Of a stretch of DNA of 52,462 nt, positions 10,388 through 17,531 are shown one piece after another; the first letter of the stretch is position 1; every line of letters starts with the position of its first letter. This DNA comes from Candidatus Levyibacteriota bacterium. Lineage in GTDB: Bacteria; Patescibacteriota; Microgenomatia; Levybacterales; UBA12049. The notes under the pieces are model-generated. The model ran no database searches, had not been told where the DNA came from, and was given only the letters and a program-made list of their open reading frames with translations. Where the stretch lies: NCBI GenBank assembly GCA_027459725.1, contig DAIDHK010000009.1, positions 1 to 52,462 on the forward strand. Direction: 5' to 3'. The translations under genes were made by a program, and so were the position numbers.

Positions 10388-11593
10388 ATGGAACTCTATT
10401 ATAAGGCGATAAATATAAGAGGAGATGTTGTACATGGCCGTGTGGTAGCCAACGATAAATCAGAAGCTGCAAGATATTTACGCATTCATGATATTTATCC
10501 GATTAAAATTGAAGAAGAAGGGAGAAACCAATTTTCTACTTTCTTGCCTTTTTTCAGTCGAAGCTCTGCGGGAGATTTAATTTTTTTTACGACTCAAATG
10601 TCTTCCATGCTGCAGTCGGGATTATCTCTTATGCAAGCCTTGCAGGTTATGCGGAATCAAACCAGAAATCAGTATATGTCTGAGGTTATACAGGGAATTG
10701 TTAGTGAGGTTCAGGATGGACATTCGTTTGCTCAGGCTCTATCTAATTATCCCAAAATGTTTTCTCCTATCTATGTGTCTATGGTTAGGGCCGGCGAGAA
10801 ATCAGGGCTTCTGGATAAAGTTCTAACTCGTTTGGCAAGCAATTTAGAAAAATCAAAAGAAATCAAAGATGATATTCGTGCAGCGTTAATTTATCCAATT
10901 ATAATTATAATCTTGATGATAGTAGTTATTGGTGTCATGCTTGTTTTTGTTGTTCCACAACTATCTTCTCTTTATACAAGTATGAACTTACAGTTACCAA
11001 TAATGACCCAATTCGTTATTGCCCTATCCAACGGCTTTGTTACGGGGTTACCTGTAATTATTTTAGGTTTCATCTTTGGTGTTTTTTTGTATAGACGCTG
11101 GTATCATACTTCAAGAGGTAGATTGTTAATCGATCAGAATATTATAAAAATTCCTTTGGTTGGAAAACTCATCTCAGAGTCAGTGCTGATTGAGTTTTCA
11201 AGAACATTTGGGTTGTTGGTCGGTACAGGTGGATTAGTTATTGATTCTTTAAAACAGTGTGCTGATACGGTAGGAAATGCATATTATAAAGAGGCTGTAT
11301 TAGATGTATCCAGTAGAGTCGAAAAAGGAGTTAGAATTGGGGACGCTATGGATGCAAATGAAGTTTTCCCCTCTATGCTGGTTGAAATGACTAAAATCGG
11401 TGAGCAGTCGGGTAAATTGGAGGAATCTTTATTGCGCGTATCTGAATATTATGAACGAGAAGTAAGTCATTCGGTTAAGGCTTTGACTTCGGCTATTGAA
11501 CCCATTATTTTAGTGGTATTAGGCGTATCAGTTGGTTTTTTGATTATTTCAATTATTACTCCTATTTACGGGTTGTTGTCCTCTATTCATTAA
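10388..11593 (+). CDS. pilC: Type IV pilus inner-membrane platform protein PilC
   Basis: GspF/PilC-family platform that links the PilB/PilT motors to the growing pilus. The 401 residues show the two repeated T2SSF domains: one around residues 60-190 starting FFTTQMSSMLQSGLSLMQALQVM, and a second from about 265 starting FSRTFGLLVGTGGLVIDSLKQC. Membrane helices are visible at IIIIILMIVVIGVMLVFVV, at PVIILGFIFGVFLY and at the C terminus (IILVVLGVSVGFLIISII). The 4-base gap from pilT supports one transcript. Transcription would end before the convergent Nudix-like gene 17 bases downstream, though no strong terminator is visible there. Confidence 0.95.
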   Translation: MELYYKAINIRGDVVHGRVVANDKSEAARYLRIHDIYPIKIEEEGRNQFSTFLPFFSRSSAGDLIFFTTQMSSMLQSGLSLMQALQVMRNQTRNQYMSEVIQGIVSEVQDGHSFAQALSNYPKMFSPIYVSMVRAGEKSGLLDKVLTRLASNLEKSKEIKDDIRAALIYPIIIIILMIVVIGVMLVFVVPQLSSLYTSMNLQLPIMTQFVIALSNGFVTGLPVIILGFIFGVFLYRRWYHTSRGRLLIDQNIIKIPLVGKLISESVLIEFSRTFGLLVGTGGLVIDSLKQCADTVGNAYYKEAVLDVSSRVEKGVRIGDAMDANEVFPSMLVEMTKIGEQSGKLEESLLRVSEYYEREVSHSVKALTSAIEPIILVVLGVSVGFLIISIITPIYGLLSSIH

Positions 11594-11610
11594 TCTTATC
11601 TTATCTTAGT

Positions 11611-12207
11611 TTAAATAAGAGAGTAGTTGGTTATTTTTTTAGCGGATTGACAATAGTATAGAACATAAGGGATCAGACCAATGGTAGCGGAACTTTTGAG
11701 TCTGTCTAGTATATTCACGGAGAGTAAATTATTTATATCTACAAATTTTTCACGTAATTTATATCCTGTTGATTTTCTGTTGGCAAAATCCGCATTTGTA
11801 ATATCGGCAATAAAAATATGATATGGGTTGCGGGAGGTATTAGCATTTTCGTAGGTAGAAGTTAGATAGACGAGGTTTTTACTTTTAATGCCAATTTTAT
11901 TTAGTGAAATACGCTGAGCAGAATCATAAATGTTCTCGTTTTTATTCATAAATCCAGAAATAAATGTATAAACTTGCGATCTTACTCCCATGGCATACCT
12001 CTCGCGGAACATTATTTTTTTTCTATCCAGAATTGGGATAACTACCACATAAGGAGTGACATAAGACATAATTGTATCCACCTCTTCCCCATTCGGCAGA
12101 AGAAAGCTTTCCAGAACTAATTTTTCTTTTTTGTCACTAAAGATTTCAATTTGACGGAATGTTTTTGGCTCCCAGATGGAGTTATTATCCGTCTTTATAG
12201 TCTGCAT
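11611..12207 (-). CDS. Nudix-like protein with a degenerate Nudix box
   Basis: A 198-residue protein whose layout resembles ADP-ribose-pyrophosphatase-type Nudix proteins. A beta-strand segment (YVVVIPILDRKKIMFRERYAMG) is followed by a loop where the Nudix box should lie, GFMNKNENIYDSAQRISLNKIGI. The expected GX5EX7REUXEEXGU lacks the REVxEE glutamates, so metal-dependent hydrolysis is doubtful. Then comes NPYHIFIADITNA. It may bind a nucleotide sugar as a sensor, as in NrtR-type regulators, or be a decayed enzyme. It lies at the edge of the accessory island beside the XRE regulator, and its promoter predicts a leaderless mRNA. The family call is an inference. Confidence 0.55.
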   Translation of the reverse strand: MQTIKTDNNSIWEPKTFRQIEIFSDKKEKLVLESFLLPNGEEVDTIMSYVTPYVVVIPILDRKKIMFRERYAMGVRSQVYTFISGFMNKNENIYDSAQRISLNKIGIKSKNLVYLTSTYENANTSRNPYHIFIADITNADFANRKSTGYKLREKFVDINNLLSVNILDRLKSSATIGLIPYVLYYCQSAKKITNYSLI

Positions 12208-12213
12208 GTTATG

Positions 12214-12242
12214 ACTATATTAATTTCAGTACCCTTCGTAAA
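12214..12242 (-). promoter_or_regulatory. Promoter of the Nudix-like gene
   Basis: On the minus strand, TTTACG (12237-12242), 17 bases, TATAGT (12214-12219), then 6 bases to the ATG. A nearby inverted repeat TTGTCAA-N5-TTGACAA (12251-12269) may be a regulatory site in this divergent region. Confidence 0.5.
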
Positions 12243-12320
12243 TGACAAAGTTGTCAAGAAAATTGACAAATTTAGCTTAGTTATTAAGTTATTATTGAAA
12301 ACAAATTTTATAACAATTGC

Positions 12321-12349
12321 TATCAAACATTTGATAGTGATGATATAAT
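12321..12349 (+). promoter_or_regulatory. Palindromic operator overlapping the XRE promoter
   Basis: TATCAAA-CA-TTTGATA (12321-12336) is a perfect 7+2+7 palindrome. A consensus TATAAT -10 follows at 12344-12349, so the site covers the -35 and spacer of this promoter. The ATG of the XRE gene is at 12371. The same half-sites recur at 14058-14073. Autoregulation by the adjacent HTH protein is the simplest reading. Confidence 0.7.
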
Positions 12350-12370
12350 AATCGCAGTTTAATCCAAATT

Positions 12371-13126
12371 ATGATCAGTACGATTGGTGGTTTAATAAAA
12401 GATTACAGAATTAGAAAACGCTTATCACAAATAGAATTATCCTTAAAGATTGGATGGAATGACTCTACACGTTTATCACGTATCGAACAAGAAAGAGCAG
12501 GCACCCCCGAGCGTGAAACAGTCGATAAGATCATATCAGCATTAGGATTAAATACCCAAGAACGAGGAGAATTTTTACTTGCTGGTGGGTATCTGCCTAC
12601 TGAAGAAGAGGTAGAATTGATGGTAGCACAATACAAACAGCGTATTCTAGATTGGAGATATCCTGCTTATTTAATGGATTTTAGCTGGCGGATATTGTTT
12701 CTTAACAAGTCTACAATAGATGTGTTTCATTTTTCTCGGGATTTATTAACAGGAAAACCTCTTTTTCAACTTAACTTGTTAGATAATATAATTATGCCTT
12801 TAGAGGTTGAGGTTTTTAAAGGTGATGATAAAGATTCTCTTCTACCTTTAAATCGAGTTTTAGTCTCACAATTTAAAGCGGAACACTTGGGACAGGAGAA
12901 TGATAAGTGGTATAAGCAGCTTGTATCGAACTACTTAAAAAATAAGAATTTTTATTACTTGTGGGAAAAATATACTGCCGAAGTTTATCATAAGAAGTTA
13001 AGGGAGTACGAATATAAATTAGTTAAAGAAAAAAATGGAAGCACGTCTATCTTTCACATTTTTGACTCATCTCTAATCAATGACCGTCGCTTTACTCTGG
13101 TTCTTTATCTGCCGGCTAATGATTGA
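12371..13126 (+). CDS. XRE-family regulator with MmyB-like ligand-binding domain
   Basis: Transcription regulator of 251 residues. The N-terminal HTH_3 fold (residues about 5-62) reads GGLIKDYRIRKRLSQIELSLKIG with recognition helix region STRLSRIEQ. From about residue 90 the sequence RYPAYLMDFSWRILFLNKS starts a PAS-like MmyB-type domain, ending in a helix FYYLWEKYTAEVYHKKLREYEYK typical of that family. The second half of such proteins is thought to bind a small ligand. A paralogue faces it tail-to-tail, with a 22-base overlap of the 3' ends. A perfect palindrome in its own promoter suggests autoregulation. Confidence 0.85.
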   Translation: MISTIGGLIKDYRIRKRLSQIELSLKIGWNDSTRLSRIEQERAGTPERETVDKIISALGLNTQERGEFLLAGGYLPTEEEVELMVAQYKQRILDWRYPAYLMDFSWRILFLNKSTIDVFHFSRDLLTGKPLFQLNLLDNIIMPLEVEVFKGDDKDSLLPLNRVLVSQFKAEHLGQENDKWYKQLVSNYLKNKNFYYLWEKYTAEVYHKKLREYEYKLVKEKNGSTSIFHIFDSSLINDRRFTLVLYLPAND

Positions 13127-13926
13127 TTTCTTTTATCGTAATAGGATGCAGTGAAAGAATCTGCCGGTACAAAAAGTTCAGTTTGAAATCGAGTATCTTT
13201 GAGAATGGGCATGATAAAAAAATTAAATGCTAAATTCTGTCTTGCATCCTCCGGACAAGAAATTATTTTAATACCTGTATTACCGACTATTCCGTTATAT
13301 GCATCTTTATTCTCAGTTTCTTTCCAAATATTACGAAATTCGTCAATTGTCATAAGTCTTTTTATATGATCTATGTACCATCTTTCTTTAGTATGATATC
13401 TTTGATCATATTTGAAAGTTAATATGGCTATATAAAATAAGTGGTACCACTGCTTGGCAAATTGTTTATCTTTAACATAAAGTTTCATGATCTCTGGGTT
13501 GAAAACTACCTCTAAAATTCTTGTATGGTTTTTATAGATGTAATCAACCATGCTTCTCTTTTGTTGATATAAGTGGACATTATGTGGGTTTTGGTCTATA
13601 ACTCTCCAACTAAAGTCCATAAGTATAGCCGGATATTTCCAATTTATTAAAAAATTTTGTGTTTCGTTTCTAATTTGTTCAATCTCTATCTCAGTTGGTA
13701 AGTAACCACCAGCCAGTAATACTGAGTTCTTCTCCTCATCTTTTAAAATAAGTGTACTAATTATTTTATCGATGGTTTCTCTACTGGGCTTTTCAGTAAC
13801 TCCTTGTTCAATTCGACTCAAACGGGATGTTTCTTTCCAACCAAGTGCAAATGCAATTTCTAATTGAGAAATCCCCTTTTGTAAACGGTAATCTTTTATT
13901 AATCCTCCTAAGGTTGCATTAATCAT
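13105..13926 (-). CDS. XRE-family regulator, paralogue of the 12371 gene
   Basis: A 273-residue protein closely related to its convergent neighbour. The N terminus TLGGLIKDYRLQKGISQLEIAFALGWKETSRLSRIEQ is an HTH_3 domain. The shared segment LLAGGYLPTEIEIEQI leads into an MmyB-like sensor domain (KYPAILMDFSWRVIDQNPHNVH). The recognition helices of the pair are nearly the same (SRLSRIEQ against TRLSRIEQ), so both may bind the same palindromes. The two genes overlap by 22 bases at their 3' ends and probably arose by inverted duplication. A TATACT or TAAAAT -10 candidate lies 12-22 bases before the ATG. Confidence 0.85.
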   Translation of the reverse strand: MINATLGGLIKDYRLQKGISQLEIAFALGWKETSRLSRIEQGVTEKPSRETIDKIISTLILKDEEKNSVLLAGGYLPTEIEIEQIRNETQNFLINWKYPAILMDFSWRVIDQNPHNVHLYQQKRSMVDYIYKNHTRILEVVFNPEIMKLYVKDKQFAKQWYHLFYIAILTFKYDQRYHTKERWYIDHIKRLMTIDEFRNIWKETENKDAYNGIVGNTGIKIISCPEDARQNLAFNFFIMPILKDTRFQTELFVPADSFTASYYDKRNQSLAGR

Positions 13927-13974
13927 ATATTTATTTTATCACAAGTAGTATAATCAAATGAAATACGCAAGTAA

Positions 13975-14002
13975 TTGACATAAATAATTGATTATATATA
14001 AT
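13975..14002 (+). promoter_or_regulatory. Upstream promoter toward the 43-aa peptide
   Basis: TTGACA (13975-13980), 16-base spacer, TATAAT (13997-14002): both hexamers are consensus. It lies in tandem with a second promoter about 50 bases downstream. Confidence 0.6.
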
Positions 14003-14027
14003 AAGTATTGTACCTGCCTTAAACTTA

Positions 14028-14073
14028 TTGACAAATTTAAAAAAAACAAATATTATATATCAAATATTTGATA
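14028..14073 (+). promoter_or_regulatory. Promoter with palindromic operator at its start site
   Basis: TTGACA (14028-14033), 17 bases, TATTAT (14051-14056). The perfect palindrome TATCAAA-TA-TTTGATA (14058-14073) begins two bases after the -10 and would cover the transcription start. Its half-sites are identical to those at 12321-12336. A repressor bound here would block the 43-aa peptide and anything downstream. Confidence 0.7.
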
Positions 14074-14092
14074 ACACAAATTAGGTAAATTT

Positions 14093-14224
14093 ATGTCTTT
14101 AATACTACATTATTTATTTTTTGGATTAATATTTATCATTTTTTCTTGTATGGTCCTCGCCGTCATTCTTTGTTCTCTAAGTTTAATAATAATGTTATTT
14201 AATAAGTTAGAAAAAATAATATAA
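14093..14224 (+). CDS. 43-aa single-pass membrane peptide
   Basis: A small open frame of 43 residues, starting MSLILHYLFFGLIFIIFSC and ending in a basic/acidic tail FNKLEKII. About 35 residues are hydrophobic and would form one or two membrane helices. It sits 30 bases from the predicted start of an operator-controlled promoter and has a weak AGGT Shine-Dalgarno before its ATG. The size, hydrophobicity and tight repression resemble small toxin, holin-like or signalling peptides, but no family is recognised. The main support is the promoter-operator in front of it. It lies between the XRE pair and the STAND gene. Confidence 0.5.
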   Translation: MSLILHYLFFGLIFIIFSCMVLAVILCSLSLIIMLFNKLEKII

Positions 14225-14272
14225 CTGTTTAAAACATCTTTTGCCATTCTTTTGTAAGAAGAAAGGTTATTG

Positions 14273-14302
14273 GGGAAGTTGATGAATATTTATTAACTTC
14301 CC
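14273..14302 (+). other. Strong inverted repeat upstream of the STAND gene
   Basis: GGGAAGTTGAT, loop of 8, ATTAACTTCCC: an 11-bp stem with one G-U pair. No T-run follows on the plus strand, so it is not a typical terminator. It may be an RNA hairpin or protein-binding site between the small peptide gene and the STAND gene. Confidence 0.5.
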
Positions 14303-14345
14303 ATCACGCATATATGACAAAGAGTATGTTAGAATTAGCTCAGAT

Positions 14346-16403
14346 ATGACAGCAGAGAGAAAAGATTTTGCTGCTCTCTTTAAAAGATACAGACTCAAAT
14401 CTGAGTTTGAAACACTGTCTGAATTTGGTTCTGCCTTGACAGAGAAAGGTTTTCTCTATGAAGATAGTATATTCTCTCACTGGCAAAAAGGTACTCGTGT
14501 TCCCCAGCAAAGAGTTATACTTCTCAAACTTCTCGAAATATTTATAGATCATAAGGCAATTACTACAATTGATCAAGCAAATAGTTTTCTTGCGGCAGCA
14601 AATCAAGGTTATCTATCTGAAAAAGAATTATCACAGTTCGATGTCTCATTAAGAGAACCTATTTTTCAAGTTCCAAATGAGAATGATCATTTTAGTAATC
14701 GTGATGAGCTTATTAGAAAAATTATTCATCAGAAGATATCAGGGCAAATAATTTGTATTCATGGTACTGGTGGAGTTGGCAAGACTTCTTTAGCAATTAG
14801 GTTAGGGCATATATTGAAAGAGAAATATACAGATGGGGTCTTATGGTATAAAGTAGAAAAAGATAATACAGCAGATATTTTATTATCTATTGCACGTACC
14901 TTTGGAGAAGATATTAGTAATATCCGCGACTTAAATGTACGTTCTACCATAGTTCGCTCCCTTTTGTCTTCACGGAGTGTTCTGTTAATTTTAGATAGTG
15001 CAGAATTGTCACCCACAATCCAACTATTAATTCCCAATTCAAGGTTTTGTACCACTATCATTACATCTCAAGATGAAAATTTAAAAATTAAAGAAAAATA
15101 CATAGATATACCTATAAACGCATTCAATGATAGAGAAGCTTTGAATCTATTTAAGGAAGTGTTAAAAGGTAAATATCCCACCAAACAAAAAAAGACTTTG
15201 TTAAGGATTGCAAGACGTGTAGGTAATTTACCATTGGCATTGGACCTTATTGCTAAACAGTTAGAACATTCAGATAATTATTTGAATCAACTAAGCGATT
15301 TACTAAGTGAAGAAAATATTTTCTTTAAACAATTATACAAGGAAGACAAAAACTTATATTTAGCAATAAATTTAAGTTACTCTAACTTAGATACTAACTA
15401 TAAAACTATCCTTAAATCCGTGGCTATATTTAAAGGCAAGGATTTTGCTGTTAATTCTATTGCATATATTAATGGACTTTCGTTACAAGAAACGAAAAGT
15501 ATTCTAGAAAAACTGAAAGATTTATCGTTATTAGAAACTTCAACGAGAAGTCGCTATAGAATTCATCCTATGATTCAGAATTATGTACAGGAGAGAATTA
15601 ATTATCCAAGATCTATAGATCTTATCTTTATTGCATCAGGTATTTTTACCTTCTTTACGTTATGGTGGATATACCGTGAATTTTTTGAGGCACATAGAGA
15701 TTCTTACAGAATCTGGGAGTTTTATAATTTGTATTTTATAATTGCATTATACGGAGGACTATTAGGTGTTCATACATCATTGAGATGGGGTGGGATTAAA
15801 AGTCTATTAGGAAGGTCAATCTTGGCTTTCTCTCTTGGTCTTTTTACACAATGTTTTGGACAAATTGCATATTCCTACTACGGTATTGCTCTTCACAATC
15901 CTAATGTTTATCCTTCTATAGGTGACTTTGGTTTTTTTGCCACAATTCCTTTTTATATTTACGGCATTTTGTTGTTGGCAAAAGCATCTGGTATAAATCT
16001 TAGTTTTCGGTTATTTAGAGAGAGGCCAATGGCATTACTAGTTCCAATAACGATTTTAGTTTCAGGATACTTTATGTTTTTAAGAAATTATATATTTGAT
16101 TGGGCTAATCCTATTAAGATTTTTCTAGACTTTGGTTATCCTTTGGGAGATGCGATATATGTTTCTATTGCTATCTTAGTTTTTATATTTTCAAGAAGTA
16201 TATTAGATGGAATAATGCGGACTAAAGCATCTTTAATATTAGTAGCTCTGATAGTACAGTTTATAGCAGACTATATCTTCGCTGAAACATCGAGTACTTA
16301 TTACGCAGGTAATTATATAGATTTCTTAGAATTGCTATCTTATTATTTAATGACTGTTGCCTTGTTAAGTCTAAAATCTATTCGTGTAAAAACAAGTTCA
16401 TAA
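14346..16403 (+). CDS. STAND ATPase: HTH-like domain, NB-ARC, about 8 membrane helices
   Basis: A 685-residue fusion. Residues about 5-90 form an XRE-like helical domain (RYRLKSEFETLSEFGSALT, HWQKGTRVP). Residues about 118-415 are an NB-ARC switch ATPase with P-loop GTGGVGKTS (K146), Walker B VLLILDSAE, the sensor-like TIITSQDEN, GNLPLAL near 297, and a winged-helix segment. From about residue 425 the chain becomes hydrophobic with about eight helices and conserved YPSIGDFGFF, DFGYPLGDAIY and QFIADY. NB-ARC proteins usually end in repeats such as TPR, so a polytopic membrane C terminus is unusual. Its membrane domain is homologous to the separate protein at 21407. Roles in signalling or phage defence are inference. 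An IS begins 5 bases after the stop. Confidence 0.85.
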   Translation: MTAERKDFAALFKRYRLKSEFETLSEFGSALTEKGFLYEDSIFSHWQKGTRVPQQRVILLKLLEIFIDHKAITTIDQANSFLAAANQGYLSEKELSQFDVSLREPIFQVPNENDHFSNRDELIRKIIHQKISGQIICIHGTGGVGKTSLAIRLGHILKEKYTDGVLWYKVEKDNTADILLSIARTFGEDISNIRDLNVRSTIVRSLLSSRSVLLILDSAELSPTIQLLIPNSRFCTTIITSQDENLKIKEKYIDIPINAFNDREALNLFKEVLKGKYPTKQKKTLLRIARRVGNLPLALDLIAKQLEHSDNYLNQLSDLLSEENIFFKQLYKEDKNLYLAINLSYSNLDTNYKTILKSVAIFKGKDFAVNSIAYINGLSLQETKSILEKLKDLSLLETSTRSRYRIHPMIQNYVQERINYPRSIDLIFIASGIFTFFTLWWIYREFFEAHRDSYRIWEFYNLYFIIALYGGLLGVHTSLRWGGIKSLLGRSILAFSLGLFTQCFGQIAYSYYGIALHNPNVYPSIGDFGFFATIPFYIYGILLLAKASGINLSFRLFRERPMALLVPITILVSGYFMFLRNYIFDWANPIKIFLDFGYPLGDAIYVSIAILVFIFSRSILDGIMRTKASLILVALIVQFIADYIFAETSSTYYAGNYIDFLELLSYYLMTVALLSLKSIRVKTSS

Positions 16404-16407
16404 AAGC
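16402..16407. repeat. Left target-site duplication of the IS
   Basis: AAAAGC directly before the left inverted repeat, matching AAAAGC at 17426-17431 after the right end. It overlaps the last two bases of the STAND stop codon. Confidence 0.7.
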
Positions 16408-16427
16408 GAGTCTGGTACAAAACTCGT
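16408..16427 (+). repeat. Left terminal inverted repeat
   Basis: Twenty bases, identical in reverse complement to 17406-17425. Confidence 0.9.
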
Positions 16428-16428
16428 T

Positions 16429-17312
16429 TTAGTCTATCCCTGCAATGTAAAAGAGCTTTAACATATAACAAATTAAGGTCAAATAACAGTTTTTTGCAAA
16501 ATTAAGTATCCCTCTTGTTTCCTCATGTCCTAGATGGTAAGTTCTTTTAAGAACTGAAAACACACGCTCTATTGACGATCTTTTGTTGTATATACTTTTC
16601 TTCAAAGTTCTCCCTTTAGCTTAAAGTATCTGGCGCTAGCTTCCCAATCCCATGTTTTACTCCTTGTTATTTTCTTAATAGGAATTCCTGCTTTTGCATT
16701 AAGTTTTTTAACAATCCAATTTACTAAATCTCCCCAGTCATATCCTTTATCAGCTAGTACATATCCACAGTTTCTCAACCAGTGTCTTGCTTTCTTAAGT
16801 AAGGCTATTGCCAGTGTGCAATCAGCAGCTAACCTATTGGTAATACAAAGAGCCAGTGGAAATTTAGTCTGTGTATCGATTAAAAGATGTAGTTTAAAAC
16901 CATACCCTTCTTTAAATTCATTCCAACCTTCTGATTCTAGTTCTCCTCGTTTACTAAATGTATGTACAAAGGAAGAGTCCATGGCTACATATTTTCCTGT
17001 AATTAAACCTTTTTTGTAGGCAGACTTTACAAGGGATACTAAAACCTTTTCATAGACATGTTTTTCTAAAAAGAGATTATTTGCTCTAATTAAAGTTGGA
17101 TGAGAAACTCCTGCCATGGAGGCAATAGTTCTGTAATCCCAATTAGTTACCTTCTTAATTAAAAGCCAGCCAAACAATGTTTCTTGATCGTATCCTTTTC
17201 TTCCACCAATAAATCTCTCAGACAGTGTTTTTTCACAGAGTTTTATGACTAATGGAAAAGAATAGTTAAGCAGATATTGCACCTTTTCAGGCATTTGTGG
17301 TACAAGTGTCAT
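16429..17312 (-). CDS. DDE transposase expressed by -1 frameshift
   Basis: Transposase of the IS4/IS5 superfamily (DDE_Tnp_1 fold). The first frame runs to a TGA at 16602 and carries the first two acids, VAMDSSFVHTF and VLADKGYD. The third acid and the full family signature Y-2-R-3-E-6-K (YNKRSSIERVFSVLK) lie in the -1 frame, which is open to a TAA at 16429. The heptamer A_AAG_GGA at 16611-16617 lies in the overlap and fits the X_XXY_YYZ slippery rule. The fused product would be about 294 residues. I chose the ATG at 17312 because a GGAGG at 17327-17331 precedes it, though 14 bases is long spacing. The GTG at 17327 overlaps the GGAGG itself. Confidence 0.85.
16611..16617 (-). other. Candidate -1 frameshift site
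   Basis: On the minus strand AAAGGGA, read A AAG GGA in the upstream frame, three codons before its TGA. A tandem -1 slip re-pairs on AAA and GGG and enters the frame that encodes the catalytic Glu. Confidence 0.75.
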
Positions 17313-17405
17313 AGAAGCAGTTAACACCTCCGATCTTCGGACTAGATTGTCTCGATAACATATCTAGTGTGTCAGCTGCTTTTTTTATTGTCAAATCAAC
17401 CTTTT

Positions 17406-17425
17406 ACGAGTTTTGTACCAGACTC
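17406..17425 (-). repeat. Right terminal inverted repeat
   Basis: Twenty bases, perfect reverse complement of 16408-16427. It is followed by the AAAAGC target duplication at 17426-17431. Confidence 0.9.
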
Positions 17426-17437
17426 AAAAGCCTCTAT

Positions 17438-17466
17438 TTGACATTGTACATTACCCAGTATATACT
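17438..17466 (+). promoter_or_regulatory. Promoter of the arginine decarboxylase gene
   Basis: TTGACA (17438-17443), 17-base spacer, TATACT (17461-17466). It lies just right of the IS target duplication, so the insertion spared it. The predicted leader to the ATG at 17532 is about 60 bases, longer than for most genes here. Confidence 0.7.
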
Positions 17467-17531
17467 ATAAGACTTATATCTGTAATTATTTGAAGCTTGT
17501 GTTTATTTAATTGATAAGTAATAATAAAATT

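Larger units (their letters stand above)
16408..17425 (-). mobile_element. Insertion sequence of 1018 bp, IS4/IS5-superfamily type
   Basis: The element is bounded by perfect 20-bp terminal inverted repeats, GAGTCTGGTACAAAACTCGT at 16408-16427 and its complement at 17406-17425. A 6-bp direct repeat AAAAGC flanks it on both sides. It contains one transposase split over two frames. Removing the element and one repeat copy restores a gap of about 105 bases between the STAND gene and the arginine decarboxylase gene, so these were neighbours before insertion. Intact repeats and a clean duplication suggest a recent event. Confidence 0.9.

Noticed and set aside
11594-11615. TCTTAT...ATAAGA repeat as a terminator between pilC and the Nudix gene
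   Set aside because: The stem is only 6 A/T-rich pairs and has no U-run; too weak to call.
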